Shown: positions 36,578 through 48,204 of the stretch, piece after piece
How the letters are laid out: each line of letters opens with the position of its first letter
Position numbering within the stretch: position 1 is the first letter of the stretch
The notes under the pieces: model-generated
Databases searched by the model: none
What the model was told of the DNA's origin: nothing
What the model saw: only the letters and a program-made list of their open reading frames with translations
Made by a program: the position numbers and the translations under genes
Assembly (NCBI RefSeq): GCF_037893015.1
Contig: NC_133663.1
Coordinates: 141,715,128 to 141,779,127 of the forward strand
Source of the DNA: Macrotis lagotis
Lineage: Eukaryota; Chordata; Mammalia; Peramelemorphia; Peramelidae
Direction: 5' to 3'
DNA: 64,000 bases

Positions 36578-37607
36578 GATAATGGACAAAGAATATGAAC
36601 AGATAGTTTGCAAACAAAGAAATTAATGAAATCATATGAAAAAATGCTCTCAATCATTATTGATAAGAAAAATGAAATTAAAACAATGCTGAGGTTTCAC
36701 CTCAGACCTATCAGATTGGTTAAGTTGACAAAAAGGGAAAATGATTAATGTTGGAGAGGTTGGGGGAGGATTGGGATATTAATGCTTTGCTGGTGGAGTT
36801 ATGAAGTGATCAAACCATTCTGGAGAACAATATGAAACTAGGTTCAAAGAGTAATAAAACTGATCATACCCTTTTACCCAGTAATTCCAATTCTAGGCCT
36901 ATACCCAGAAAAAAATCATAAATAATAGGAAAAGTTCAACATGTTCCAAAATATTAATAGCAGCTCTTTTTTGTAGTGGCAAAGAATTGGAAATTGAGGG
37001 ACTGCCCATTACTTGGTGAATTGTTTAGCAAGTTATGGCATATAAATATTATGGAATAATATTGTTCTATAAGAAACTATAAATGGTCAGACTCTAGAGA
37101 AGCGTGGAATGAATTACAGGATCTGAAGCTGAGCAAAGGGAGCAGAATCAAAAGAACAATGTCCACACTGATAACAACATTGTGAGATGATCAACCCTGG
37201 TGGACACAGTTGCTCTCAGTGGTCCAGAGAGCTAGGACAACCCTATTAGGCCAGCTATAGTCTATGATATCTTGTCCAGAGGAAGAAAAACAAAACAAAA
37301 CAAAATCAAAAGGCCTTCAGAATCTGATGACTACTACATTCACTTAAAAATATTCTCATGTACTCCTTTCCCTTAATCTTAATTCCTTATACTGAAAATA
37401 GCTAAACTGTAAACATGTGTGACACAAATAAGTATATACAACATTAACTGGACTGTTTGCCACTGAGGGGAAGGGAGGGTGGAAAGAAATATTTTTTACT
37501 TAAAAATATACAGAGGCATGTGGATGATTTTTGAAAATCTTTCAAATTACGTATGTTGAAAAAATCTATTATCAATAAAAAATATAAATTAAAATTTTAA
37601 AAAAGGC
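36578..37607 (+). mobile_element. L1 3' end, plus strand, lying within a minus-strand L1
   Basis: Plus-strand ORF2 C-terminal region (GACAAAGAATATGAACAG, CAGACCTATCAGATTGG, ATACCCAGAAAAAAATC), then the 3' UTR (CTCTAGAGAAGCGTGG, CCTTCAGAATCTGATGAC, GCCACTGAGGGGAAGG) and an A-rich tail at 37570-37607. 5'-truncated. Frames are broken. Confidence 0.85.
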
Positions 37608-39185
37608 ATTAATGTCCCAATCCTCCCACAGCCTCCCCAACAATGATTGTTTTTCCTTTTTGTCATCTTAGCCAATCTAATAGAAATGAGGGGGTACTTC
37701 AGAGTTGTTTTAATTTGAATTTATCTAATCAGTAACTATTTGGAGCATTTTTATATGATTATATGTAGCTTTAATTTCTTCATTTCAGAGCTGTCTGTTC
37801 ATATTCTTTTACCATTTTTCAGTTGCAACCCTATAAATTTGATGCAATTCCCTGTATATTTTAGATATGAGACCTTTATCAGAAACCCTATTTATGAAAA
37901 TTGTTTCCTAGTTTTCTGTTTTCCTTCTAATTTTGGTAGCATTGGTTTTATTAGTGCAATTTTTTTAATTTAAATTAGTCAAAATCATATATATACATAT
38001 ATATATATATATACACAATTTATAATGTATGATATTTCTTGTTTAGTCATAAATTTCTCCCCTTTCCAAAGAACTTATAGAATATTTCTTGGTCTATTAA
38101 TTTATAAATGACTTCACCCTTTTTATCTAAATCCTGTACCCATTTTGACCTTATTTTGGGATATGGTATGAGATGTAGGTCTAGGCCTAATTTTTACCAT
38201 ACTCTTTTCCATTTTTCCCCATCAATTTTTGTGAAATAGTGAGTCCGTATCCCACAAGTTATTGTCTTTGGCTTTGCCAAATGGTTTTCTGCAATCACTT
38301 ATTACTGTTTCTTTTGAACCTATCCTAATCCATTGATCCATTACTCTTATGTCTTAACTAGTACCTGACAGTTTTGATGATTGCTGCTATGCAGTATAGA
38401 TTGAGACCTCTACATTTTTTATCAGTTTCCTTCATATTCTTGACCTTTTGTTGTTCCAGGTGAATTCTGTTTCTATTGACATTTTCCCAGTTGTTTAGAT
38501 CTGTCTTTATTTGGGTGAGGAGTGCTTTGTAAATGTGTCCATATAGTTTCTGCCTTTGCCTTGGGAGCTAGATTTTATTGTCTGTTGTCTCTTGTTCCTT
38601 TAAATGGAATTCATCTATTTCTTGCTCTCGGGTTTTATTGTTCATATTACAGAAATTCTGATTATTTATATGCATTTATTTTATATCCTGCTACTTTGCT
38701 GAATTTTTTAATTGTTACAAGTATTTTAAAGATGAATTTCTTGGGTTCTCTAAGTATACCATCATCCATCTCATCTACAAGGAGTAAAAACTTTGCTTCC
38801 TCTGTCAATTTTAATTCCTTTAATTTCTTTTAATTCTCATTGCTAAAGCTAGTATTTCTAATACTTATATTGAAGAGGTGATAATGAGCATCCTTACTAA
38901 ACTCCTGATCTTATTGAAAAAGCTCCTAGTTGATCTCCATTTCATATATATGAAATAATCATATGATTTCTGTTTGTTTTGTCATTGATATTTTCAATTA
39001 TGTTATGTGTTCCTAATATTGAACCATCCCTGCCTACTTGGTATAAATCCTACCTGATCATAATGTATTGTCCAAGTTGCTATAATTTCTCTTTGCTAAA
39101 ACTTTATGTAAGATTTTTTTTTATCAATACTCATTTGGAAGATTGATCTATAATTTCCTTTGTTTTGATTTGTCAATAGTTATAC
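37608..39185 (-). mobile_element. L1 ORF2 part, minus strand, right part of interrupted L1
   Basis: Starts at GCATTAATGTCCCAATCC and continues upstream through ORF2 in minus orientation (TATCAGAAACCC, CTTATTTTGGGATATGG, TTATTTTATATCCTGCTACTTTGC, CTCATCTACAAGGAG, CCTGCCTACTTGG). Relative to intact L1, about 200 bp between its left neighbour (36350-36577) and this block is missing. The open frames at 37740-37973 and 38522-38833 (plus) are antisense shadows of ORF2. Confidence 0.8.
37985..38022. repeat. (AT)n microsatellite
   Basis: ATATATATACATATATATATAT-type run inside the L1 fragment. Confidence 0.9.
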
Positions 39186-39189
39186 ATGA

Positions 39190-39420
39190 GTAATCATTTA
39201 AAGAAAGAACCATGTAGAGCCTTTAAAAGAACATTTGACTTGTAGAAAGAAAGACTGGAATTAGTCTTGTCTAAGACAGTTTTTTTGTTTTTTGACATCA
39301 GGCAAATTACTTAATCTTTCCAAGTCTCAGTTTTCTCTATTGTAATTGAGAAGGGTTGATTGTAAAACTTATATAGTGTTTATATAGTGTCTCACTATAA
39401 GGATCAAAGGAGAATCTGCC
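39190..39420 (+). repeat. MIR-type SINE remnant, plus strand
   Basis: Contains GGCAAATTACTTAATCTTTCC, AAGTCTCAGTTTTCTC and ATAAGGATCAAAGGAG-type SINE words in order, with a T-run inserted near 39280. Strongly diverged. Confidence 0.5.
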
Positions 39421-39448
39421 TTTAAAATTCTTTTAAAATATAAATTAT

Positions 39449-39596
39449 GGGGGCAGCTAGGTGGCACAGTGGATAGAGCACCGTTCCTGGAGTCAGTAGG
39501 ACCTGAGTTCAAATTGGACCCTCAGACAATTAATAATTACCTAGTTGTGTGAGCTTGGGCAAGTCAGTTAACTCCATTGCCTTGCAAAAAACAAAT
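39449..39596 (+). mobile_element. WSINE1-like SINE, plus strand, with target duplication
   Basis: GGGGGCAGCTAGGTGGCACAG, GGATAGAGCACCG, TTGGGCAAGTCAGTTAAC and CTTGCAAAAAACAAAT tail. Flanks AAAATATAAATTAT (39435-39448) and AAAATTTAAATTAT (39597-39610) are a 14-bp duplication with one mismatch. Confidence 0.92.
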
Positions 39597-39840
39597 AAAA
39601 TTTAAATTATAGAAATATGAACTACTATTACTATGATTTTTAAAGAGTTCTACAGTTTTGGATCTATGATGCTATCACCAAAATGATCCACTTAAAAGAG
39701 TACCTAGAAGATCTTCGTATCTATAGGCAATAACATTTAGGAGGAAAAATCTTTTGTGAGAATGTCTTCTTTTTATGCTTGATTTAATAATAATGATCCG
39801 TGTGAATAAATGTGTGATCATAGAAATTAATCAAGTTGAA

Positions 39841-40090
39841 GGTGAGATTCCCAGCAGAATAGACTCTTAAAATACTGGGTGCACATAGTCTCTATAGATC
39901 AGTGCTGAGAATTTATTGAATATTTGTTCTTGGGCAAGCAAGGAGGATTGGCCATATCTTACTGATCTTCAAATAGCAAACCCATACCCTATATCTTATC
40001 ATTTATATTTGACTTGCCATGGCTTGTTACTGGATTAGAAATCTGTTTCACTGGATTAATTGAAAAAGACATCACCTGAAAGCTCTTGAT
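39841..40090 (+). repeat. LTR-like unclassified direct repeat, copy a
   Basis: Homologous in the same orientation to 40825-41085: GATTCCCAG, CAGTGCTGAGAAT, TTACTGATCTTCAAAT, CATATCTTATCA and GAAA(C/T)CTGTTTC appear in the same order. Roughly 70% identity by eye. Confidence 0.75.
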
Positions 40091-40424
40091 TGTCTTGATT
40101 GCATAATATATTCACTTAAAACTGCTTTTTTTCTAATTTATTTCAGTCACTGTAATAACAGGTAGATGATATGATTCTACATAAGACTGCTGATTGGGAA
40201 ATGTCTCCTTTATCAGTAAGCAGAAACATCACTACATGACTTGTTGATGATTCTGTCATAAGCATAGAGGGCACTTCATTGAATTATAGCTTTTATGGTT
40301 CCATTGTACTCCAATAAACCAAAATAAGTAAGATAAAATCTTGTATTTTCTGAAATTTTTAGTTAATTCTCTCTCTTTCTCTGTATATAATAGGTTCTAG
40401 ATAGCACTAGATACAAATAGAAAA

Positions 40425-40462
40425 ATAGATAGATATATAGATAGATAGATAGATAGATAGAT

Positions 40463-40509
<47 letters not shown>

Positions 40510-40530
40510 GATATATAGATAGATAGATAT
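40425..40530. repeat. (GATA)n microsatellite
   Basis: About 25 GATA units with three short interruptions (GATGATA, GATATATA). The minus-strand open frame of repeated Tyr-Leu-Ser-Ile residues (40600-40397) is an artefact of this tract. Confidence 0.98.
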
Positions 40531-40800
40531 TGTGGGTATTGTAAAAAGCTAAAGCAATTTCATTTTGTCTGCACCTGAAACTGGCTATATTTAGCCTCAA
40601 CCCCTTCTATTTTTCCATAGTCTCTTTCTGCCTAAATTGAAATCTATATAAATGTTATCCTTTTGTTCCTTTGGAGAATCTCTGACTGTATTGGTGAGGT
40701 TTACTTGCTAGTGAATTCAGTAAAATCTTACTGATTTCTAAATTTATGTCATTTTTAGTTGGGAATTTTAGTTCTTTGGTGTGGAATCAATACTTTTATT
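40531..40800 (+). repeat. Possible LTR segment with polyadenylation-signal-like sequence
   Basis: Starts TGTGGGTATTG and contains GTGAGGTTTACTTGC and a variant poly(A) signal within CAGTAAAATCTTACTG (~40717). This layout recalls LTR ends of mammalian endogenous retroviruses. I found no gag, pol or env nearby, and the ends are not firmly defined. Confidence 0.35.
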
Positions 40801-40824
40801 TATACCATTCACATTGTGGCAAGT

Positions 40825-41085
40825 AGTATGATTCCCAGAAGAATGGATGAGGAGAATGCTAAGGGTCCCTCTACTCAGGATAGGTCTTATGGCTCAGTGC
40901 TGAGAATCTGGATAATGTTTGTTTTGGGACAAGTTGGACTGGTTATGTTTTACTGATCTTCAAATGACAATCCCACAATTCATATCTTATCAGTTAGGTT
41001 TTGATACCCTTTAGTTTAATTCTGGAATAGAAACCTGTTTCTCTAGATTAATTTAAAAATATCTCAACAGCAAGCACTTCTATGT
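40825..41085 (+). repeat. LTR-like unclassified direct repeat, copy b
   Basis: Partner of 39841-40090, ~0.98 kb downstream. The 65-codon plus frame at 40759-40956 overlaps it and is not a recognised gene. Confidence 0.75.
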
Positions 41086-41778
41086 GTATGTCATATCTTT
41101 GTTTTGGTTTAAGAATTTGTATTTCTATAATGTCAATTATATTGTTAGCATTGTCTGCATTCTGTATCTTTGTAAATATAAAATGACTTTTTCCCATGTG
41201 CACATCAGTCATGGGCAAAATGGTATAAGGAATTAAAAACCTTTCTGTGTAACTTTCAAAGGAAAGAATGAAAATTTTTCTATATAACTTTCAAATCCTT
41301 CAAAAGTAAATCTTTCTGCATTTCTAACACTGCAAAATTAGAGACACAGAACAAGAGATACAGAAAGTATTTCTTTGTACCTAGTTAGCAAAAATGTGTA
41401 GAATTTTAAACTAGAGGCTAATTTTGTGGCTTACATATAAATACTGTGAAATTTCAAATTATGATTTAGTTGTTTGTTTATTGATTTTTTAAATGCCGAA
41501 ATATCACAGTTAATTGTGGAGAAGTACTCTGTAGAATATAATTTTAGGAAAAAAAAACCTAAAAAATAAAACTTTGGGAACATTACATGGAGACAGAACT
41601 TGGTCCTTTTATCACTTCCCTGGAGAGTGACAGATTTTTTTTTTTTGTTTTAGTGAAAAGAAGAAATATAATTTCATTGATTAACTGAAAAAAAGAGAGA
41701 AAAGGGGAATTTTGGAAGTATCAGTGAAATTCAAAAAATGAAAAAAAATATGAGAATGCACTTTAAATTTATCTAGTA
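41086..41778. other. No recognisable gene or repeat
   Basis: AT-rich with T9 and A8 runs; no supported frame. Confidence 0.5.
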
Positions 41779-41795
41779 ATTAAGAATTGACTATT

Positions 41796-41948
41796 GGGGG
41801 CAGCTGGGTGGTGCAGTGGATAGAGTACTGGCCCTGGAGTCAAGAGGACCTGAGTGCAAATCCAGCCTCAAACACTTAATAATTGACCTAGCTGTGTGTC
41901 CTTGGGCAAATTACTTAACCCAATTTCCTAGCAAAATCAAAAAAAAAA
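41796..41948 (+). mobile_element. WSINE1-like SINE, plus strand, with perfect target duplication
   Basis: GGGGGCAGCTGGGTGGTGCAG, GCAAATCCAGCCTCAAAC, CCTTGGGCAAATTACTTAAC and an A-tail. Perfect 17-bp duplication ATTAAGAATTGACTATT at 41779-41795 and 41949-41965. Confidence 0.96.
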
Positions 41949-42141
41949 ATTAAGAATTGACTATTATCAATTCCATTCTTGATCATAAAAAGAGAGAAAC
42001 TAAATGAGGGAGCTACTTGAACTCATTAAAATCAATTTGGAAAATGTTTTAAGTTATCATTGCATTTTCTTTATCAATGATACAATGCTATGTAATTGTT
42101 TAAGTAAATGTAATGGATCATGCATTTAAAGGTTAACTGTA

Positions 42142-42294
42142 GGGGCAGCTAGGTGGCATAGTGGATAAAGCACCGGCCCTGGAGTCAGGAGTACCTGTGT
42201 TCAAATCAGGTCTCAGACACTTAATAATTACCTAGCTGTGTGGCATTGGGCAAGCCACTTAACCCCGTTTGCCTTGCAAAAACCAAAAAAAAAA
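42142..42294 (+). mobile_element. WSINE1-like SINE, plus strand
   Basis: GGGGCAGCTAGGTGGCATAG, GCACCGGCCCTGGAGTCAGG, GGGCAAGCCACTTAACCCCG and CCTTGCAAAAACC(A)10. Close to the consensus. The flanks GTTAACTGT and GTTAACAGTGT suggest a short target duplication. Confidence 0.93.
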
Positions 42295-42299
42295 TGTTA

Positions 42300-42895
42300 A
42301 CAGTGTTGCAAATAATTGATATTGTGTAACAAACAAACAAAAAAAGAACTTTGCAAAATGATAAAAGAAAAAAATTAGTAGAGTGAAGATAAATTCTATA
42401 GATAATCTGGGATATGGTTGGTATATAAAACTATAGGAATTGAGAAAATAAGGGAGAAAAGAGAAAAAATAAAGGGATACATTTTAGAAAGGTCTTGTAA
42501 ATTTTTATTGGTAAGGGTTTTCTTAGGAGAATGAGATATAATAATAAATATACATACCCCAAGATATGATTAGTGAAACATGCTATTAGAGACAAAATCC
42601 ATTGTAAGTATAATTTAACTTTGTACTGACTACTGAATTTATGTATAGTTGTTTGAATGTTCATTAAATCAGTAATCCTGCATTTGGGGGAATATTATCA
42701 AAGCACTGCTGCAAATGATTATTTTTCCTTGGAAAAATGAAGAACCTTGTATGATCAAAGAAAGTATCCTTTCTACTCACTTTCCTTACTGAATTATTTA
42801 AATAGGAATATTTTTCACCTGGTTAATCCTGAGCCTTGCTATGTATCCCTGTGAATAATATGGATCTTGTTTGATAATTTCTGTTCCAACAAAAT
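42300..42895. other. No recognisable gene or repeat
   Basis: AT-rich spacer. The minus frame 42664-42431 has a hydrophobic stretch but no known match. Confidence 0.5.
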
Positions 42896-42899
42896 TAGC

Positions 42900-43160
42900 T
42901 GTAATTCTCATTCAGCTGCTTCAGTTGTGTACAACTCTTCATGGCCCATTTGGAGTTTTCTTGACAAAGACACGGAAGCTGTTTGCCATTTACTTCTCTA
43001 TTTCATTTTACAGAGATGAAAACTGAGGCAAACAGAATTAGGTGGCTTTCCCAGAATCCCACAGGTCATGCCTGAGGCCAGTTTTGAACTCAGGAAGATA
43101 AATTTTCCTGACTTCAGGTTCAACATTTTATACACTGAGACATAAAGCTTCTCACCTGAT
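42900..43160 (-). mobile_element. MAR1-type SINE, minus strand
   Basis: Reverse-oriented: TCTTCATGGCCCATTTGGAG, TTTTACAGAGATGAAAACTGAGG, GAATTAGGTGGCTTTCCC, GCCAGTTTTGAACTCAGG and CTGACTTCAGG. The AAACTGAGGCAAACAG block is diagnostic of this older marsupial SINE. Confidence 0.85.
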
Positions 43161-46100
43161 ATCAAGGGTAAGAAGGATGCATTTTTCCAGTTATACTTAA
43201 GTTATACCAATATGCTTAGGTTTAGACCTGGAAGAACAGTTGCTATTACAATCATATCCCTACTTCTTCCTTTCATAGCAAATCTTTCTAACCATGGCAG
43301 CTAACAGTGACATTTTTTTATAATGGATCATGTTGCAATATCCTAAGAGCTTTGAACTGATAGAATGGGATGTAAGTAAAAGGTAACTTACTCCAATCAA
43401 TTACCTTGATGTTCTTCCTGTAGATCTGTTTTTGATAAAGTTAGCTTTATACAATTTAGTTTTCACTAAATGAACAAATTACTGCCCAATCTGATGAGAT
43501 TTTGTTAGGTTTAACTAAACCATTTTGTCTTGATACCTATAGGTTTACAACTTTATTAGATTCTTTAATTTACCCTATCATAATATTGCTTGTTCTATCA
43601 GTTCAATTCTATCATTTATATACCTGTTCCTTATTCCCAAACTGTTTATCACTTCTTCTTGGAATGATATTGATTTGACAATTGTTAAAAAAAATTGAGA
43701 GGCTATCAATAATCTCAAAGTGGGCAATAATTGTTGATAGGCTAATGCAAGATTTTTTTTTCTATATTTCCTCTACTTTTCCTCTGATGTTTTTTTTTTG
43801 CATACATTCAATCCTCTGTTAGGGTGTGGTTACAAACTTGAAGAAAGACTTTTCATATTACTAACCCAGCTATAAGCCTATCTAATCATGGAATACACAT
43901 CCTATATTCCTACCCTGTAAGTCCTGTAAGCTCTGTGAGATAAAAACAAAAGAGAAATTTCCTATAAATATTCAGTTTCTCCATATATTTCCTTTTTCAA
44001 ATGATAGTGCACTGATAAGACTAGGCCTAAGAATATGATGGAATAACCATGAATGACTACTTAAAATAGATCAGTTTAAAAATCCCCATAGAAGGATAAA
44101 AACAATTAAGTGCTTATTCCCTCCACCATGACAATTGGATTGGTTTCCCATTGAATTTATCTTTACATTCATATATTGTGAAAATACATTTCAAATGAAC
44201 TATTAACTAAATCCATAAATAAATAAAAGGAAGATATTACTGTTAGTACATATGGGAAACTACATAGTATCTGCTACTGATCCATAAAAATTAAATAATA
44301 AAATGATAATAATAAAAATAATACTTATCTTTCATATTTGAAGAAGACCATGCCAAACAAGTTAAGGGTGTCATGATTTGTACATTGTTTATTATAGAAA
44401 GTGGTACTTGTGCAAAAAGATTTTTCTCACTTACCTTTTCCAGAACTACTTTATTCTATGACTTGTTTTAAAAGGAAATAGGACTTCTGGTGACAGCCTA
44501 GATGCTGTGGGAATCTTTGGCCTTTGAGAATGGTTTCCCCTCCCATACCAGTGAGGCACCTCAGGGCTCCAGCAAGTCAGAATGGAGCATCAGTACATGC
44601 CCATTAACTGTCATAAAGTCCAACCCTGCTTTTGGATTGCTAACCATCAGTATGACATTTCCTTACAAATCAGTGAGACATCTCAGTGTTTCAGTAATAC
44701 TAGTCTGTGATAGCATGGTCAGCCAAAACTTTCTCTTAGTGGACTAATTATCAGTATGGTCTTTCTTCTTAGAATTTCAACCATACTCCCCTTGGATTCA
44801 AAAACTTTGGTTTTCCTAAACTACCAGGATGGAATTTTGGAAATAATGCCATGTGATCACTAGCTGGCAATATTTATGGTTAGAATATGAGGTATCTGAT
44901 CATCTTTGAACCTCTGACTTTCTGGATCAATTAAAATATTTTTGGCAAATGTGTTTGCTCTGTTTTGTCTTACACTGGTCTAAGAATTTCATATCTAGTC
45001 ATACAATATGAATGTCCCCAGCCATGATCCCAGTTCTGAAAACCAACATAATAGAACTGAGATTATATTCCATTTTTTTCTAACTGGAATATCCAGAGAC
45101 TCAAGTCTGCTTTGAACAGTAATTTTTTCAAAGTAAATGCTTTAGACATCACAGGACACTTGGCTAAGAGAATCAAGGGGGTACCAAGAGGCAGTGACTG
45201 GGAAAGACAATGATTCTCCTTATGGCAGATCACCAACTCTATCCCAAGATCCAACTATGAGTTTTTTTTTTTACCTGCAGCAGCTTTAATATATGTTATT
45301 GCAGCTGGAATTACTGTGACTACTGGCACCAAATGTGCCATCCAATGGATCCCTATTAATGGATTTAAAGTGTTCTGATACAGAGCCTCAGAAATAGTCC
45401 TATATTGTTATTTTTCCTTACTACTCACCCAGGCCAAGATTGGGTAATTTGTGTGCCTGTTGTCTTCCTTCAAAGTGGGTAACTTTAAATTCAGATTTTA
45501 AGCAATATTTTTTCTGGTGATATTATATGTATTCAAATTATGAAACTTATAATTTACTAAAATTCATAATCTTAAATGAATCAAAGCCAATTCTGAAACA
45601 CATAATGAAAATAAATATTCCACAGCATATTAGCAATGATTACTTTCATGAAAGAAGTAGCATAAAAGATGTGATCCAGAAAACTCATGATTCAGGACAT
45701 CTTTTCAGGTGTGATTTTTTTAGAAGCTATCCTTAAGGTCAAGCAATTCAATTTGAAATATCAATTTTTTTCATTTTTGAAAGACAGATATTACTTATGG
45801 GGAAAAGTACAATTTTAACTTCACAATAATAATAAAAAAATTTAAAAGATATATCACATTCATCTGAAAATAACCTCATCAAAAATGAGATCATATTGAA
45901 AATGATTATACATCCAAATATATGCACATATTTGTGAATATATATATGTTGTAACTTATTTATTTGTACTGCCATACATACACATACATATATTGAGGGA
46001 GGCAGAAAGGAAACAAAAAGAATCAATTTTTAAAAATTATTATAAAGAATATATTTGATATATATAGCATTTTATTACATTTCTTGTAGTTGAAATAAAA

Positions 46101-46175
46101 ATAATCAATTCAATTTCTTTATATTTTCTCTCTTCAACTTTATTTCAATTGTCATTCTCCTTGCAAAAGTGCAAT
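43161..46175. other. Unclassified region; 44.48-45.40 kb is GC-richer
   Basis: No transposon recognised. Between about 44480 and 45400 the sequence is less AT-rich and less simple than its neighbours, with an 81-codon plus frame at 44502-44747. A short stretch at ~45272-45370 reads as an Ala/Ile/Val-rich helix followed by QWIPINGFK. It vaguely recalls a small mitochondrial complex III subunit, but I do not claim it. Confidence 0.4.
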
Positions 46176-46190
46176 TGTAGATTGGTATTT

Positions 46191-47189
46191 TTAAAATTTT
46201 ATTTATTTCCATTCATGTATACATGCATATTTCCAAGTCACAAAATTTCCCTCCACCCTTCCTTCCCATCTCCCTCCCCTCAGCAGGGAACAGACAGGTT
46301 AATATTTTACAAACATATTTTGATAAACATGTTTACAAATTAATAATTTTTGGCATGAGCAATTATGATTATGGGAAAGAGCTATATAAGAGATACTTTT
46401 TAGAAAGTTTCATCAGATTCTGAAGTGTTATTTTTTTCTCTCTGTGTTTTGTTTTGTTTTTTCCCTCTGGTTGTGGATAATATAGTCCATATCCAGTCAA
46501 ATACAGTTGTCCTAACTCTTTGGAATAACAAGAGGAACTACTTCCACTGAGGTTGTTCATCTCACAATGTTGTTGTTGATGTGGATATTATTCTCTTGGT
46601 TCTACTCCCTTCACTCAGCATTGGATCCCATGTTATTCCATGCTTCTCTAGAGTCTGACCATTTATGGTTTGTTATGGAACAATAATATTCCATAGTATT
46701 CAGGTACCATAACTTGTTTAGCCATTCCCCAATTGATGAGCATCCCCTCAATTACCAATTCTTCACCACTACAAAAAGAGATGCTATGAATATTTTGGAA
46801 CATGTAGGATTTTTCCAATTTTTTTTATAATTTCTTCTGGATAGAAACCTAGAATTGTAATTGCTGGGTGAAAGGATAGGAACAGTTTTATTGCTTTTTG
46901 GGCATAGTTCCATATTGCTCTCCAGAAAGTTTGGATCCATTTACGACTCCTTCAGCAATGCATCAATGTCCCAGTCCTCCCACAACCTGTTCAACATTGA
47001 TCATCTACTCTTTCTCATCTTGGTTAATCTAATAGGTGTGAAATGATATCTCATTGTTGTTTTAATTTGCATTTCCCTAAGCAATAGTGATTTTGAGCTT
47101 TTTTTCACATGATTATCTATAGTTCAATTTGTTCATTTGAAAACTGTTCATATCCTTTGACCTTATCAATTGGGGAATGGCTTGTGATC
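46191..47189 (-). mobile_element. 5'-truncated L1, minus strand, with target duplication
   Basis: Starts with an A/T tail, then the L1 3' UTR (CAAAATTTCCCTCCACCC, GTTTCATCAGATTCTGAAG, TTGTTTTGTTTTTTCCC) and the ORF2 C-terminal region (GCCATTCCCCAATTGATGAG, CTCTCCAGAAAGTTTGGATCC, ATCCTTTGACC), ending at CTTGTGATC. Flanked by TGTAGATTGGTATTT (46176-46190) and TGTAGATTGGTTATTT (47190-47205). The minus frame at 46940-46752 and the one at 46560-46369 are ORF2/UTR debris. Confidence 0.9.
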
Positions 47190-47204
47190 TGTAGATTGGT
47201 TATT

Positions 47205-47300
47205 TTTTGGGGGGGGCGTTGCAAGGCAAACAGGGTTAAGTGGCTTGCCCAAAGCCACACAGCCAGGTAATTATTAAGTGTCTGAGACCGGATTCGAACC
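47205..47300 (-). mobile_element. Truncated WSINE1-like SINE at the same target as the L1, minus strand
   Basis: G8 run, CGTTGCAAGGCAAACAGGG, GGCTTGCCCAAAGCC, TAAGTGTCTGAGACCGG and ATTCGAACC, where it stops; the part carrying the A-box is missing. Flanks CTGTAGATTGGTTATT (47189-47204) and CTGTAGATTAGTTATT (47301-47316) form a 16-bp duplication with one mismatch. Confidence 0.93.
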
Positions 47301-47316
47301 CTGTAGATTAGTTATT

Positions 47317-47929
47317 AATTTAAGTTTTACATGCATCATATTTGAGGGGAATATATATTTTCTATAAGACTTCATATAGGACTTATTTCTTCAGTGAAGA
47401 AGATCAATATTTATGTCATACATGCATAATTGATGAGTCTCATAAATATTACTAAAATACCAATTTCTTTGGTGAGTAACTAAAGTTCGTCTTGTCATAA
47501 TTTACCAATGCTATTCTCATTCCTTCTTACTCATTTGCAATGAAACAAAACTAAAGAAACAAAACATGTTGATGTAAGCAAACAAATCAGAGCTTTCTAT
47601 ATAATTTCTATCTTTTGATACTTCAAAAAAAATCACATAATCTCAGAAACAGAATACCAATCCAAAAGCTTACCTGGTCCAAATTTTATGTGAAGAAGCT
47701 TCTTTCTACATTATTTTTTTTATCATGTAATTATTAGTTGCAAGGGGAAAAATGTGAAAATCTTCAGAGACAATTCATTCTAGCTTGAGATAGCAAACAT
47801 TTTTATATAATATTTTCTCACATCAAACTTAAACTTGTCTCTTTGAAAAATCAATCCATTTAGTTATCTCCAGATGCTCTGTAAGCCGTTGCTCCTGTAG
47901 AAAACATACTATCACATGATTCCTGAGTA
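47317..47929. other. No recognisable gene or repeat
   Basis: AT-rich spacer without supported features. Confidence 0.5.
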
Positions 47930-48110
47930 TTTTAATAGGTTATTCCTCATACCTGGATTTCTTTTCCTCACTCTTCTCTGACTCCTGCTTTATTTGGTTT
48001 CCTTCAAGGTCTATTTCAAATCCTACTGTCAAAGAAGCCTTCTCCTCTCCTCTCCAAAGTTTCGTACCTTCTCTCTGATGATTATCACTAATTTATTCAT
48101 ATCAAGGATG
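47930..48110 (+). repeat. L2 LINE remnant, plus strand
   Basis: Contains CTCACTCTTCTCTGACTCCTG, TTCCTTCAAGGTCTATTTCAAATC and AAGAAGCCTTCTCCTC, the classic L2 'CCTTCAAG...AAGCCTTCC' order. Diverged. Confidence 0.7.
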
Positions 48111-48204
48111 ATGTAAGAATCGAGGAAAAAATTTGTTTTCAACCAATTAGATATCAAAATTGTAAAGTTATAACAGAAAGAAAAAAAGTTTGAAAATGGA
48201 TTTA

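Noticed and set aside
37740..38833. Two plus-strand open frames with hydrophobic stretches, considered as membrane proteins
   Set aside because: They are antisense to L1 ORF2 on the minus strand.
40425..40530. Regular short repeats considered as a CRISPR-like array
   Set aside because: Simple tetranucleotide microsatellite without spacers.
40397..40600. Minus-strand frame of repeated Tyr-Leu-Ser-Ile residues
   Set aside because: Translation of the (GATA)n microsatellite.
45272..45375. Helix-like peptide followed by QWIPINGFK, resembling a small complex III subunit (UQCR11-like)
   Set aside because: Too short and too weak; upstream sequence does not match and no frame is intact.
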